Shown: piece by piece, positions 24,801-32,035 of the stretch
Position numbering within the stretch: the first letter of the stretch is position 1
Layout: each line of letters starts with the position of its first letter
NCBI GenBank assembly: GCA_964510495.1
Contig: CAZECR010000008.1
Span: 1 to 33,993, forward strand
DNA from: CAZECR01 sp964510495
GTDB taxonomy: Bacteria > Patescibacteriota > Patescibacteriia > Magasanikbacterales > GWA2-37-8
Length of the DNA: 33,993 nucleotides
Reading direction: 5' to 3'
Notes under the pieces: generated by a model
Database searches by the model: none
What the model was told of the DNA's origin: nothing
What the model saw: only the letters and a program-made list of their open reading frames with translations
Made by a program: the position numbers and the translations under genes

Positions 24801-25010
24801 TCCTTCAAGTTCAGTTATTTTTTGAAGTCTTTTTCTATCATTTTTTACAGTGGGAATTGCAGCAAAATCAAACTTCATGCGCCCTATTACTTCTGGCTCC
24901 ATAGCAGAGTCGACCTCAACAACCGCTTCCCAGCGCTTTTTTAAATCAGTAATTTTTCCTTGCTCTGCTCCGGGCTCTCCCCCACGCGTTTCCCCACCTC
25001 GCTTAGCCAT
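21867..25010 (-). CDS. Large helical/coiled-coil cytoplasmic protein, function unknown
   Basis: 1047 residues, no signal peptide or transmembrane helix. After a Gly/Glu-rich start and a short coiled coil (about residues 55-80), an acidic linker contains DDDQDTIVTPSG with T120. The rest is almost wholly helical with long heptad-like charged stretches (for example around residues 280-310 and 590-760). No enzyme motif is visible. The length and composition suggest a scaffold or filament-like structural protein. It is the last gene of the leftward operon, 11 bases after the PP2C-like gene, with a terminator right behind. The DTIVT peptide is shared with that neighbour. No SD. Confidence 0.8.
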   Translation of the reverse strand: MAKRGGETRGGEPGAEQGKITDLKKRWEAVVEVDSAMEPEVIGRMKFDFAAIPTVKNDRKRLQKITELEGKISAFEKALHITVAPRAESKPIVPAAGVDAAPKLEGSEKQKLLNDDDQDTIVTPSGVYGAEASPIVDAEKDWGTPNVRAITAEDADSEIAWAKGYPELTALISDSLDYPSMRVYFGAYFRVFHEKNVTVPDAKLGHIALTEAVWATNEYNFRVAEDDYIAIINKVAKDGVDVETELPELYAKIEAAHDTLANAIELSIGDFAMANEDYLKILSELQKESDRLVVEKKNQLEQERRKKMYETVQQVRADVKATLEYCDINPQEFFPDIDERVVRALDYFEQVKDGEIAAVQAAQQNCLLAFSELHAAVQEYLQSPNAASADLEKTITRAEAEQALEWAKREYKQSRGKYGLNPNSGPKNAKDLFEWGAYWRTMREGQGKVDPQDLKDAADRNGECARRVFVERQLTVWFEALCKKAENAGVATTLFDRYVKGDPEAGKLLFKKRNLAPLETLEAVRAYDEAHAADLNAPPFDLVSQNAQRDYRNKVARTDRELQNLDREMSRLVKEKTWADPANPERARLIAELAPEIALNDTKNALPLSQMTTAADTYGFSPDARRAIQNVLTNWETEQAAIIQKLAKFEEAQHDSRIAPAKVKAAREAIVRQSALLTEKIQKGIETYVVPELKKQTQAEIATMLPYETVRLGSTSKNVLQIEERICAELMAARLVLEVALENFLSVANGREQFLEAHEKYQEAVQNVQRLNESLQPVRDAAKNVESYVAARDRYNALQHYVPYLPDDVRTGLVDAVRACDVLLPGQLRLQAMDTLLMVGDIPDEKLLVAEFAEKVRAFEVLVEKAVAGQAEAEKALLKEQNDTFIKEIRQDFIRFQELRREYEGLKKTLTPKDDETLLKIFRSEIALRDEFVAKFKAAGSTAGLEEYKITYKNKVEHMQVALKYVVLRDRWQHILSDREGEMPKNVKQRIEANLAILDSFYTTGATVHRDTPQRAAGIDGELGVLESTLPPKKIGIFRAIGKRLFG

Positions 25011-25021
25011 ACAAATTAAAA

Positions 25022-27229
25022 TTATGAAACTTTTTTGCGTTTAACGAGGCCAAGATCATCAGCATATGTTCCTTCAGCATATCCAATAGCAGTTGAAATA
25101 TGTTTTCGTTCTTTCGCTCTATCCGCCGCAATGACCAGATAATCATCAAATACACCTTGATTTTTAAATTCAAACTGACCCTGCTTGTTAAGCTCAACAT
25201 TCTTGTTAAATTCTGCAGCAACAAAACCGCCGGCATCAGTGCCACGTAATAATTGCTTTGTCCAAGCGCTGATTAATACTTTGCGTCCATTATCTTCTGG
25301 TGTATTACCAAGGAATCGTAATTCTTTGTTACGTTCTTGCACTAAACGCACGATAGCATGCTCATTACCACGCCCACTTTCAACAGTTATTTTTTTATAA
25401 TTCTTAACCTCTGGGGTGGTAGCGACTCGCTGTTCAGCGCCTTTACTAGGAGTAATTTGGATAGCTGCTGTATTTTGCTGTGGGGGTTGGCTATCCTGCT
25501 TACTATGACCTGAAAAACCAAAGGCAACGAGAGCCGCACCGCGGAGCCACTTACCAGCCTTACTGCGCCCTAGCTTGGAAAGAAAACCACGCTGGCCAGG
25601 AAGTTCAACATGAGTTACTTGAAGAGCGATGGGACCACCCTCACCTTTGGCCGGCTGTTCGTGCTTCCATTCGTTCACATCTTTCTGAATTCTAAAAGGG
25701 ACTACCGCATTATTTCGATCAAACGCTAAATTAAACAACACTTTTTGCAAAGCTTCGCCGCGATAGCGTTTGGCATATTTTTCTACCTCATATTCACTGA
25801 CTAAATCCCAAAAACGTTGAGTCGCCGCAACGACTTGATCGTGATCCTCTCCAGCAACTTTTTTTGATTCGAGCCATGGAACTGTTTCTTGCGCCGCTGT
25901 CGCTTCATTCTTGGGAGTCGGCGATTTGACGAGAACAGGGTCCGTGTTGTCGATAAGTTCTAATTTACTTCCACCCCGCACCATAAGAACTGCAGCACTA
26001 CCGCACGCCGCCATAGCAACTTCACCTTGAGCATTTACGGTAACTGCAGCGACAGATACATATTCATCCGGACGAGCCTTCTTTGCAAGGAGCTGTCGAG
26101 CAGCATCAAGACTAACAGACAGTGAAAATTGATCTTGAGCCAGAGCACGGCTTAGGATATCGCCCGCGCCTTCGAGAACACGTGGCGTAGTCGCTTCAAT
26201 AACCGCAGTGCCGAGACGCCCCTGGTCTGTAGCTACACCTACTAATCTTGTTCTATTTTGAAAAAGCGGCGGCTGGGTTTCAGGAACAATATAACGCGAA
26301 CTATCGCCACCGGTTGAACTCGTCCCAAACGTGCGAGCGGCGAAACCCTTAACATCCTGCTCCTGATCCTCAGTCGAAAATTCTACACTCAGCGACGCAT
26401 AATGATCACCATCCATGCCTTTATCTGCGAGCGACTGTACAAGTTCGGCCGACGTACCACGTGCATCGGTTAGTAATTCTTGAAAGTGGGCTTTTTGTTC
26501 TTCAGTAACTGGTTGGTCTGGTTCTGGGGCTGATTCAACTCCGCCGGGCGGGCTGGCAACAAGCGTATCAAATTCTTTATTCACCACCATACTTACTCTT
26601 TCGACTGACGGAGCACGAGTATAGTCACGACGAAAAGCAGTGTCAGTTGATTCCCGAAGTGGCACAACCAATCCAGGCTGCTCGTCTGGTGGAGCAGCTA
26701 CAGCATTCGATTCGTCCGACACCTCACCGTGTTCAACATCCCCTGTTACAATGGTATCTTCAGCATCTCCTGTTACTATAGTATCTTCAGCGTCTACCTT
26801 ACGAGTATTAAATTTTACATTTCCTTTAAAAGCACTGATTTGATTAACAATATCCCAATCTTCCTTAAGCAAGACGCGCGGACTTTCTTTACCAAACAGT
26901 ATTGCTTGACCGTACAATTTTCCTTTTTCTTTAAATATTGTATAACGACTAGTACCAAAACTAAAAACAAAAACATTTTTGCCTCGAGCCGGATAGGATG
27001 GCTGCCGACCATCAATGGATAAATCAATTTCTTTTTTACCGAGAATGAGCGTACTATCCGCTCGCTTCAAAAAAAACTTATCAAATTTTTTTACTCGTTT
27101 CTCTGGTACTTCAGTTACCAGATGAAGATTACTTTTAGCTCGTTCAAGCTTGGGAGACACATCTGTTTCGGGTTCAACAATTTTTAGAAAATTTGGATCG
27201 TTTTCGTGCGAAGCAGTTAATCTTTCCAT
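25022..27229 (-). CDS. Degenerate PP2C-like protein with membrane segment
   Basis: 735 residues. Residues 55-140 form a beta-rich N-terminal domain. An acidic linker holds the exact tandem repeat DAEDTIVTG (146-163). Residues about 325-515 resemble a PP2C phosphatase fold: LVGVATDQGRLG for the DGMGG motif, CGSAAVLMVRGG for the GDSR strand, DHDQVVAATQRFWDLVS for the SDGLWD motif, and NNAVVPFRI for the final DN strand. Of the metal-binding acids, SDG has become TQR and the final DN has become NN, so catalysis is unlikely. A short hydrophobic stretch (about 561-573) may be a membrane segment, followed by a C-terminal soluble domain. The PP2C reading is by motif order only. Confidence 0.72.
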   Translation of the reverse strand: MERLTASHENDPNFLKIVEPETDVSPKLERAKSNLHLVTEVPEKRVKKFDKFFLKRADSTLILGKKEIDLSIDGRQPSYPARGKNVFVFSFGTSRYTIFKEKGKLYGQAILFGKESPRVLLKEDWDIVNQISAFKGNVKFNTRKVDAEDTIVTGDAEDTIVTGDVEHGEVSDESNAVAAPPDEQPGLVVPLRESTDTAFRRDYTRAPSVERVSMVVNKEFDTLVASPPGGVESAPEPDQPVTEEQKAHFQELLTDARGTSAELVQSLADKGMDGDHYASLSVEFSTEDQEQDVKGFAARTFGTSSTGGDSSRYIVPETQPPLFQNRTRLVGVATDQGRLGTAVIEATTPRVLEGAGDILSRALAQDQFSLSVSLDAARQLLAKKARPDEYVSVAAVTVNAQGEVAMAACGSAAVLMVRGGSKLELIDNTDPVLVKSPTPKNEATAAQETVPWLESKKVAGEDHDQVVAATQRFWDLVSEYEVEKYAKRYRGEALQKVLFNLAFDRNNAVVPFRIQKDVNEWKHEQPAKGEGGPIALQVTHVELPGQRGFLSKLGRSKAGKWLRGAALVAFGFSGHSKQDSQPPQQNTAAIQITPSKGAEQRVATTPEVKNYKKITVESGRGNEHAIVRLVQERNKELRFLGNTPEDNGRKVLISAWTKQLLRGTDAGGFVAAEFNKNVELNKQGQFEFKNQGVFDDYLVIAADRAKERKHISTAIGYAEGTYADDLGLVKRKKVS

Positions 27230-27241
27230 ATATACATTCGC

Positions 27242-28573
27242 TTAAGAATGATGCCGGTGCGTCTGCGGCTTTTTCTTGGCCGCTCGGAGCAAAGGCTTAA
27301 CAATTTTAGTAAAACGTTTTTTATTAAGCAGGGCGTCATCTATCTTGGCATCTTTAAGGAGTGGGGCAACGGTATCGTACTTAAGTACTAGTATACCATG
27401 TATTACAGCATCTTGTCCTTGCTTAAGTTGTTCGAACGCGTCTAAAAAAGCAGTTTCAACCGCTACCCGATCATATTTTGACTTACCGTGACGATCATAC
27501 TTATTAAGATCTCTGTCTGCCGCAAGCGAAGCAGCGACTAATCTTCGAAACTGGTCAGGAGCAACCGGACCATTCAAAATATCTTTCATTTCTCTTTCAC
27601 GCCGACTCAACGCTTCTTCATCATTTTTCTTAACCACCAAAACACGCGGATTTTCCTCGTTCGGTTGTGTTTTTTCAGGAACAGCAAACAGTGCGCCAGC
27701 GATTCCAAGCCCGAGAAGCGGACGTTTAAAACGCTGAGCAAGTCGGCTCAAAAGACCCCGTGGTTCAGGTTGTTCAGGAGCCACGAGCGGCACCTCGTGG
27801 GGGTAGTACACACCGTGCCTGAACACTCCATGAGTAAGTTCAGAATCACTCAAAATATGAGAAGTTGATTCTGCAGGACTGGGAGTTGGACCATTTGCAA
27901 AATCTGAGTGCTCATCCTCTTGCACCAAGGTAAATAAATTATCAAAAATTTTTCTAAATGCTTCAGGTGTAGGGTCAATGCTGTAGGAACTGTAAAAATT
28001 CTTACCAACTGTAACTGAAATATCTAATTTATTATTTAAAGGCATGATGGTAATTTTGACACCTTCACCTTCCTTACCATACAAAATTTCATCACTTGCA
28101 AAGCTATGACGCACAACTGGCAAATCAGCTAGGTTGAGATGAACGAGGGAAACCGGCTCACCCTCAAGGACAATACTCCGATCACGCTCCGCAAAGGTGT
28201 ACATTTTTTCCTTTTTGTTTCGTTCCGATCTCAAACGCCGCTCATATCCGTACTTGAGATTAAGTTTTTTATCAATAAACTCTTTCAATTCAGCAATTTT
28301 GTCTTGGCAATACTTAAGACGCTCGTGGTAATCAAACTCAGCACCTTGACTTTCTCGATCGTTTTCCAAATCTTTTAGCAAACCGCCGATCTCTGCGACT
28401 AATTTTTTATACTCGCGTTCTTCAGTAACAAAAGAATTATCCGCGCTACCGACTCCATCATGCAAACTTTGTTGCAATTCAGCAAACTTAAGCGCTTCTT
28501 GTCCGACCAAGCTTGGAGCTGGTGGCTTTTTATCGAGCGACGGTGCATAGTAAGGAACGAGTTCAGGGTGCAT
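27242..28573 (-). CDS. Coiled-coil protein with one hydrophobic segment, function unknown
   Basis: 443 residues from ATG 28573; a TTG four codons earlier is possible. An N-terminal coiled coil (about residues 35-115, with many E/K heptads) precedes a beta-rich domain (about 130-215). An acidic linker is followed by GLLSRLAQRFKRP and the hydrophobic stretch LLGLGIAGALFAV, then a helical C-terminal domain rich in basic residues ending THRHHS. The order of beta domain, acidic linker, basic LSxL segment, hydrophobic stretch and C-terminal domain parallels that of the next gene. Not recognised. It sits mid-operon, 15 bases after the Wzz-like gene. Confidence 0.75.
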   Translation of the reverse strand: MHPELVPYYAPSLDKKPPAPSLVGQEALKFAELQQSLHDGVGSADNSFVTEEREYKKLVAEIGGLLKDLENDRESQGAEFDYHERLKYCQDKIAELKEFIDKKLNLKYGYERRLRSERNKKEKMYTFAERDRSIVLEGEPVSLVHLNLADLPVVRHSFASDEILYGKEGEGVKITIMPLNNKLDISVTVGKNFYSSYSIDPTPEAFRKIFDNLFTLVQEDEHSDFANGPTPSPAESTSHILSDSELTHGVFRHGVYYPHEVPLVAPEQPEPRGLLSRLAQRFKRPLLGLGIAGALFAVPEKTQPNEENPRVLVVKKNDEEALSRREREMKDILNGPVAPDQFRRLVAASLAADRDLNKYDRHGKSKYDRVAVETAFLDAFEQLKQGQDAVIHGILVLKYDTVAPLLKDAKIDDALLNKKRFTKIVKPLLRAAKKKPQTHRHHS

Positions 28574-28588
28574 AGCTGCAAACAATTT

Positions 28589-29182
28589 TTATTTCCGGTA
28601 TCTGACTACCCAGAGCGCGGCCAAAAATCCACCCACCAAGAAACCGATCGCCGCATTAACAATAAAATTTGGCCGAGCCGGAAGCCGCGAAACAAGCGAG
28701 CTATCTACCTGTTTAATTGCGACGTCCCCACCGCTATATTCCCAACCATGTGCAACAAGCGTTTTAGTCACTGCCCCAGAAAGCGCCAGTGCTTTATCTT
28801 GTCCAAGCGCATACGTCGTTACCTCAAGAAGACTTGCTCCATAGACCATTTGTGCCTGCACATCTTTCTGCCATTTCTTACGGCTGTCGCGGTCACTTAA
28901 ATTCTTCCATTCATTGCCGCTAAAGGCATCGGCGTTTTCACTAACGACTTTACCAAAAAAATCGGTTGTTTTCATGATCTGGGCCAAATCTTGACCAACA
29001 CGTTCCGCAGCTTTCGCCTGGGTGTACGGGTCAACTCCAGTTTTATCGCGTGAGATAATGATGACACGACTTACAGCACTATACTGTTTTGGAAAAACGA
29101 AACTTACTCCGGTTGAAATAAGTGCGATCAAAATTCCCCACATGATTATAAGTCTGCTCTGCTTGAGTAAGATAGCAAGCAT
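28589..29182 (-). CDS. Wzz/CapA-like chain-length-determinant family protein
   Basis: 197 residues. Two transmembrane helices, near residues 11-32 and 172-191, flank an extracytoplasmic helical domain. The start SRLIIMWGILIALISTGVSF followed by PKQYSAVSRVIIIS is the typical Wzz N-terminal segment, and the second helix is preceded by the proline-containing SRLPARPNF, the usual P-rich motif. The family sets chain length of O-antigen or capsule, and no kinase domain is attached. In this operon it may anchor an envelope assembly rather than act in polysaccharide export; that is inference. Spacing is 6 bases after the pseudo-HtrA gene. Confidence 0.8.
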   Translation of the reverse strand: MLAILLKQSRLIIMWGILIALISTGVSFVFPKQYSAVSRVIIISRDKTGVDPYTQAKAAERVGQDLAQIMKTTDFFGKVVSENADAFSGNEWKNLSDRDSRKKWQKDVQAQMVYGASLLEVTTYALGQDKALALSGAVTKTLVAHGWEYSGGDVAIKQVDSSLVSRLPARPNFIVNAAIGFLVGGFLAALWVVRYRK

Positions 29183-29188
29183 ACGTAC

Positions 29189-30256
29189 TTAAGGATTAGA
29201 AATAGATAAAGGAGTAAGGGTAAGTGTTACTTTTTTATTTGCACGCAGAACTGTTGCTACAATAGTCTTTGACGTGTAGATAGTATGCCACAAAACTGCG
29301 CTTGTTACAATTTGCCCATTTACCTCGGTAATAATATCACCTCGTTTTAAAAGACTATTCTTAACAACTACTTTATTGACCAAAAATCCGGCAATGCGTT
29401 CACCGCCTACAACAATCGGCTCTTCTTCATTAAAGGCTCCTTCTGCTCCAAGTGTTGGATAGAGAATGCCTTGGCCGCTCAGGACTGCTGTCACAATAGA
29501 ACTAAAACCTTGCACCGGAAGTACTAAATTATTTTTCGTAATAAAACCAATAAATCTTCCTTGCGTGGTAAAAACCGCGGCTCCTGGTGAAAAGGAACGA
29601 GTCAGCGCATACCCTGTGATTGGTGCACTATCCAAATGACTCACGGCGAGTAGGGGCGCATCAAGGAGCTCAATATTGGCCGGTGACCAGCGTTTACCTT
29701 CGCGAACAAAAACATCATCACCTTGTTGCTGCTCATCTGCAAAAGCAACGACGCGATCTTGAGCAGCGATCTTAAGATACATAAGTCCACTTGTACGATC
29801 AAACAATACTTTTTGAATAGGAGATACTGTTCCATCGGCATCAAGCACCTGCCAATTTTTACTACTACCATCAAAACCGGGCAGATACATAATAAGCCAA
29901 CCATCCGTACTGAGCACAGCTGCCTCACCCACTAAATCCTTGGCAGTCAAATAGGTCGCATCTCCTACCGCTGAAATTCCTTTATACACACTTACCAAGC
30001 GATTCGTACTATCCTCCTCAACACGCCCTTCAAAAGGGTTAGCGATGGCAGCGCTGTGATACGAAAAAAAAGACGATACATCTCCGTTAAATACCGGCCA
30101 AATCCACCCGAGCATTACTGCCGCACCACTCATGCCGCCCAGAACCCCAAAAAAAGCAGCAACTAAAAAAAGTTTTAATCGTTCCTGACGACTATGCTGT
30201 TCGATACTACAGGTTGGCGCAGGTAAGTGCGGAGGCAAATGATTCGGTGATTTCAT
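29189..30256 (-). CDS. HtrA-like pseudo-protease with C-terminal PDZ domain
   Basis: 355 residues. A basic cytoplasmic start, then one transmembrane helix (about 28-51), a trypsin-like domain (about 85-265) and a PDZ domain (about 283-350, with RGDIITEVNGQIVTS). The architecture is that of membrane-anchored DegS/HtrA. The triad is missing: where HtrA has TNNHV the sequence is IMYLPG, where it has DLAVLKV it is GLMYLKI, and the serine motif GNSGGP has become SFSPGAAVF (221-229). It probably binds peptides or partners without cutting. It lies between a polytopic membrane protein (30 bases) and the Wzz-like protein (6 bases). Confidence 0.78.
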   Translation of the reverse strand: MKSPNHLPPHLPAPTCSIEQHSRQERLKLFLVAAFFGVLGGMSGAAVMLGWIWPVFNGDVSSFFSYHSAAIANPFEGRVEEDSTNRLVSVYKGISAVGDATYLTAKDLVGEAAVLSTDGWLIMYLPGFDGSSKNWQVLDADGTVSPIQKVLFDRTSGLMYLKIAAQDRVVAFADEQQQGDDVFVREGKRWSPANIELLDAPLLAVSHLDSAPITGYALTRSFSPGAAVFTTQGRFIGFITKNNLVLPVQGFSSIVTAVLSGQGILYPTLGAEGAFNEEEPIVVGGERIAGFLVNKVVVKNSLLKRGDIITEVNGQIVTSAVLWHTIYTSKTIVATVLRANKKVTLTLTPLSISNP

Positions 30257-30286
30257 AAACTAAAAAATAGCAGATAAATATTTGTT

Positions 30287-31081
30287 CTATTTCCAGCGGG
30301 CAATAAGAGTGACTAACGCTACTAACCCTGCACCATTGATTACAAAAGAAACGATTTGTTTGCGCCAGACAATGCCTTCAGCAGAAATATGAAAGCGCAT
30401 CAAAAGCCACAAAACATACCACATCCAAATAATAACGAGCCCACCTTCAAAAAATCCAAGCGGTGAAACAGTGACGGCCCAGCCGGTTTCAAGTGTTAAC
30501 AGGGTGATCACAAAAAGACTCTCCCAAAACCGACGACCAATCGGTAAAGCATATTCCCACCACCACCAGGCGCTCACTGCACTCGTAATGAGCGTCATGG
30601 CAGCAACCAGCCAGCCAATATTTATAAAATACACTCCAAACGCACGCCCGGCAATAATACCGCTCCACATACCAGAAAGACCAAGTACCGCAATAAAAAA
30701 ACGCCACCGTCGTTCAGGCTTGAGCGCAAAGGATAGCTCTTGATCAGTACTTGGCAAAAGCCAAATGCTAATTGCCGGTAAAGCGACGGCCAAAGCTTCT
30801 ACAACTTGGCGAGTTAGCAACTGATCAATAAAAACAATATAGGCAATGATGCCGATATTAAAAAGCGCTAAAGCAAAAAAATGTTTAAACCGACTGAGGC
30901 CGGTGGAGTAAAAAACTAATCGGAGCAGAACTACCCACACAACAAGACGGGCTGCCCCCCAGATGACAAGTTTCCACCAAAAATCAATTTGCGGCAAAAA
31001 CGTAAGCCAAACCAAGCCAATAATAAGTTCGAGCACCGCTCCCAATTTCGGATGCAGTGAAATGTAGGGAAATTTCTTCAT
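30287..31081 (-). CDS. Polytopic membrane protein, function unknown
   Basis: 264 residues with about eight hydrophobic helices and short loops. Trp-rich helices (WWWWEYALPIG, GLVIIWMWYVLWLL) stand out. No catalytic motif is recognisable, and it is not matched to a known transporter family. It is the first gene of the six-gene leftward operon, with a -10 element immediately upstream. It may provide the membrane base of the assembly. Confidence 0.72.
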   Translation of the reverse strand: MKKFPYISLHPKLGAVLELIIGLVWLTFLPQIDFWWKLVIWGAARLVVWVVLLRLVFYSTGLSRFKHFFALALFNIGIIAYIVFIDQLLTRQVVEALAVALPAISIWLLPSTDQELSFALKPERRWRFFIAVLGLSGMWSGIIAGRAFGVYFINIGWLVAAMTLITSAVSAWWWWEYALPIGRRFWESLFVITLLTLETGWAVTVSPLGFFEGGLVIIWMWYVLWLLMRFHISAEGIVWRKQIVSFVINGAGLVALVTLIARWK

Positions 31082-31089
31082 ACTCCCCC

Positions 31090-31095
31090 ACTATA
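31090..31095 (-). promoter_or_regulatory. -10 element of the six-gene operon, leaderless
   Basis: TATAGT on the minus strand ends 8 bases before the ATG at 31081, so transcription would begin at or next to the start codon. No good -35 is seen. Confidence 0.4.
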
Positions 31096-31133
31096 CTCTA
31101 AATAAAGCAAAAATGGAAGAGTGCTACGCCGGG

Positions 31134-31162
31134 TTGCCCAAATGACAAAAGGGTGATATTCT
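31134..31162 (+). promoter_or_regulatory. Promoter of the smpB-ssrA-infC-rpmI-rplT block
   Basis: TTGCCC (31134-31139), 17-base spacer ending in TGA (extended -10) and TATTCT (31157-31162). The leader before ATG 31179 is about 10 bases. Confidence 0.5.
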
Positions 31163-31178
31163 AGCTTAAATTTCGCCT

Positions 31179-31625
31179 ATGCCAAACCTTGCCGACAACA
31201 AAAAAGCTCACTTTAACTACGAAATTCTCGAAAAAATCGAGGCTGGTTTAGTATTGGCTGGAGCAGAAGTAAAATCCGTTAAAGCTGGCCAAGTAAGCCT
31301 TAAAGAAGCCTTTGTCACCTTTCATACTAATGACGCATTTCTCACCAACGCCCACATCTCTCCCTACCATCAAGCTGGCCCCCAACCAGACTACGACCCG
31401 ACTCACAGCCGCAAACTCCTCCTTCACCGCAAAGAAATTGCCTATTTACGCACAAAGGCCCTCGAAAAAGGCTTGACAATCATACCTTTAAGCATGTATA
31501 GTAAAAGTCGCCTAATCAAAGTCGAACTCGCAGTTGCCAAGGGTAAACATACCTTTGATAAACGTGAGACGCTTAAAAAGCGAGATATTGATCGGGAGAC
31601 CAAACGAGTCATTAAAGAACTATAA
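31179..31625 (+). CDS. smpB: SsrA-binding protein
   Basis: 148 residues. An OB-fold protein that binds the tRNA-like domain of tmRNA and brings it to stalled ribosomes. Signature segments are ADNKKAHFNYEILEKIEAGLVL, GAEVKSVKAGQVSLKEAF, and the YDPTHSRKLLLHRKEI basic stretch. The tail KGKHTFDKRETLKKRDIDRE lies in the mRNA channel. Its stop is only 4 bases before the tmRNA gene it serves, on the same strand, so the two are probably in one transcript. Confidence 0.96.
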   Translation: MPNLADNKKAHFNYEILEKIEAGLVLAGAEVKSVKAGQVSLKEAFVTFHTNDAFLTNAHISPYHQAGPQPDYDPTHSRKLLLHRKEIAYLRTKALEKGLTIIPLSMYSKSRLIKVELAVAKGKHTFDKRETLKKRDIDRETKRVIKEL

Positions 31626-31629
31626 CCCC

Positions 31630-32022
31630 GGGAGTGCCGGGTTTCGACAGAGATAAGCTGTTAGAGTAGCGTATCGAGACGGCCTAAGGTCTCGTTAATA
31701 GCCTAGGCAAATCAATAAGTGCCAACTTATTCTCCAAAGCCAAATCTGCTCTAGCTAACGCTTTCAGCACCTTTGCGCCGGCAATGGCCTAACGGCCGTG
31801 CCCATCAGACAAGGCCACACCTGGTAACTTTGTTCTGGTGTAAAAACACCAGGAGTAGCGTTTTTACCACCGCTGATTGGATAAAAACGTGAAATTGATT
31901 TCGGCTTACTATTTGCCTTTTGGTTCTCTTTTCAGGCAGACAGGACACCAACAAGAGGACTACATATCGTAGACGCTCTAGCCCCCTATTTTTGGACGCG
32001 AGTTCAACTCTCGCCACTTCCA
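31630..32022 (+). ncRNA. ssrA: tmRNA with a 23-residue tag
   Basis: The 5' end GGGAGTG pairs with CACTTCC near the 3' end (7-bp acceptor stem with one G-U pair). The conserved CCGGGTTTCGACAG and the T-arm GCGAG-TTCAACT-CTCGC are present. The 3' CCA is not encoded. The resume codon is GCC at 31721, preceded by AATAAGT much as in known tmRNAs, and the stop is TAA at 31790-31792. The tag starts ANLFSKAKSALANAF and ends FAPAMA, 23 residues in all, longer than the usual 8-15. It sits between smpB and infC, 13 bases before the infC start. Confidence 0.92.
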
Positions 32023-32035
32023 CATATCAAAATCT

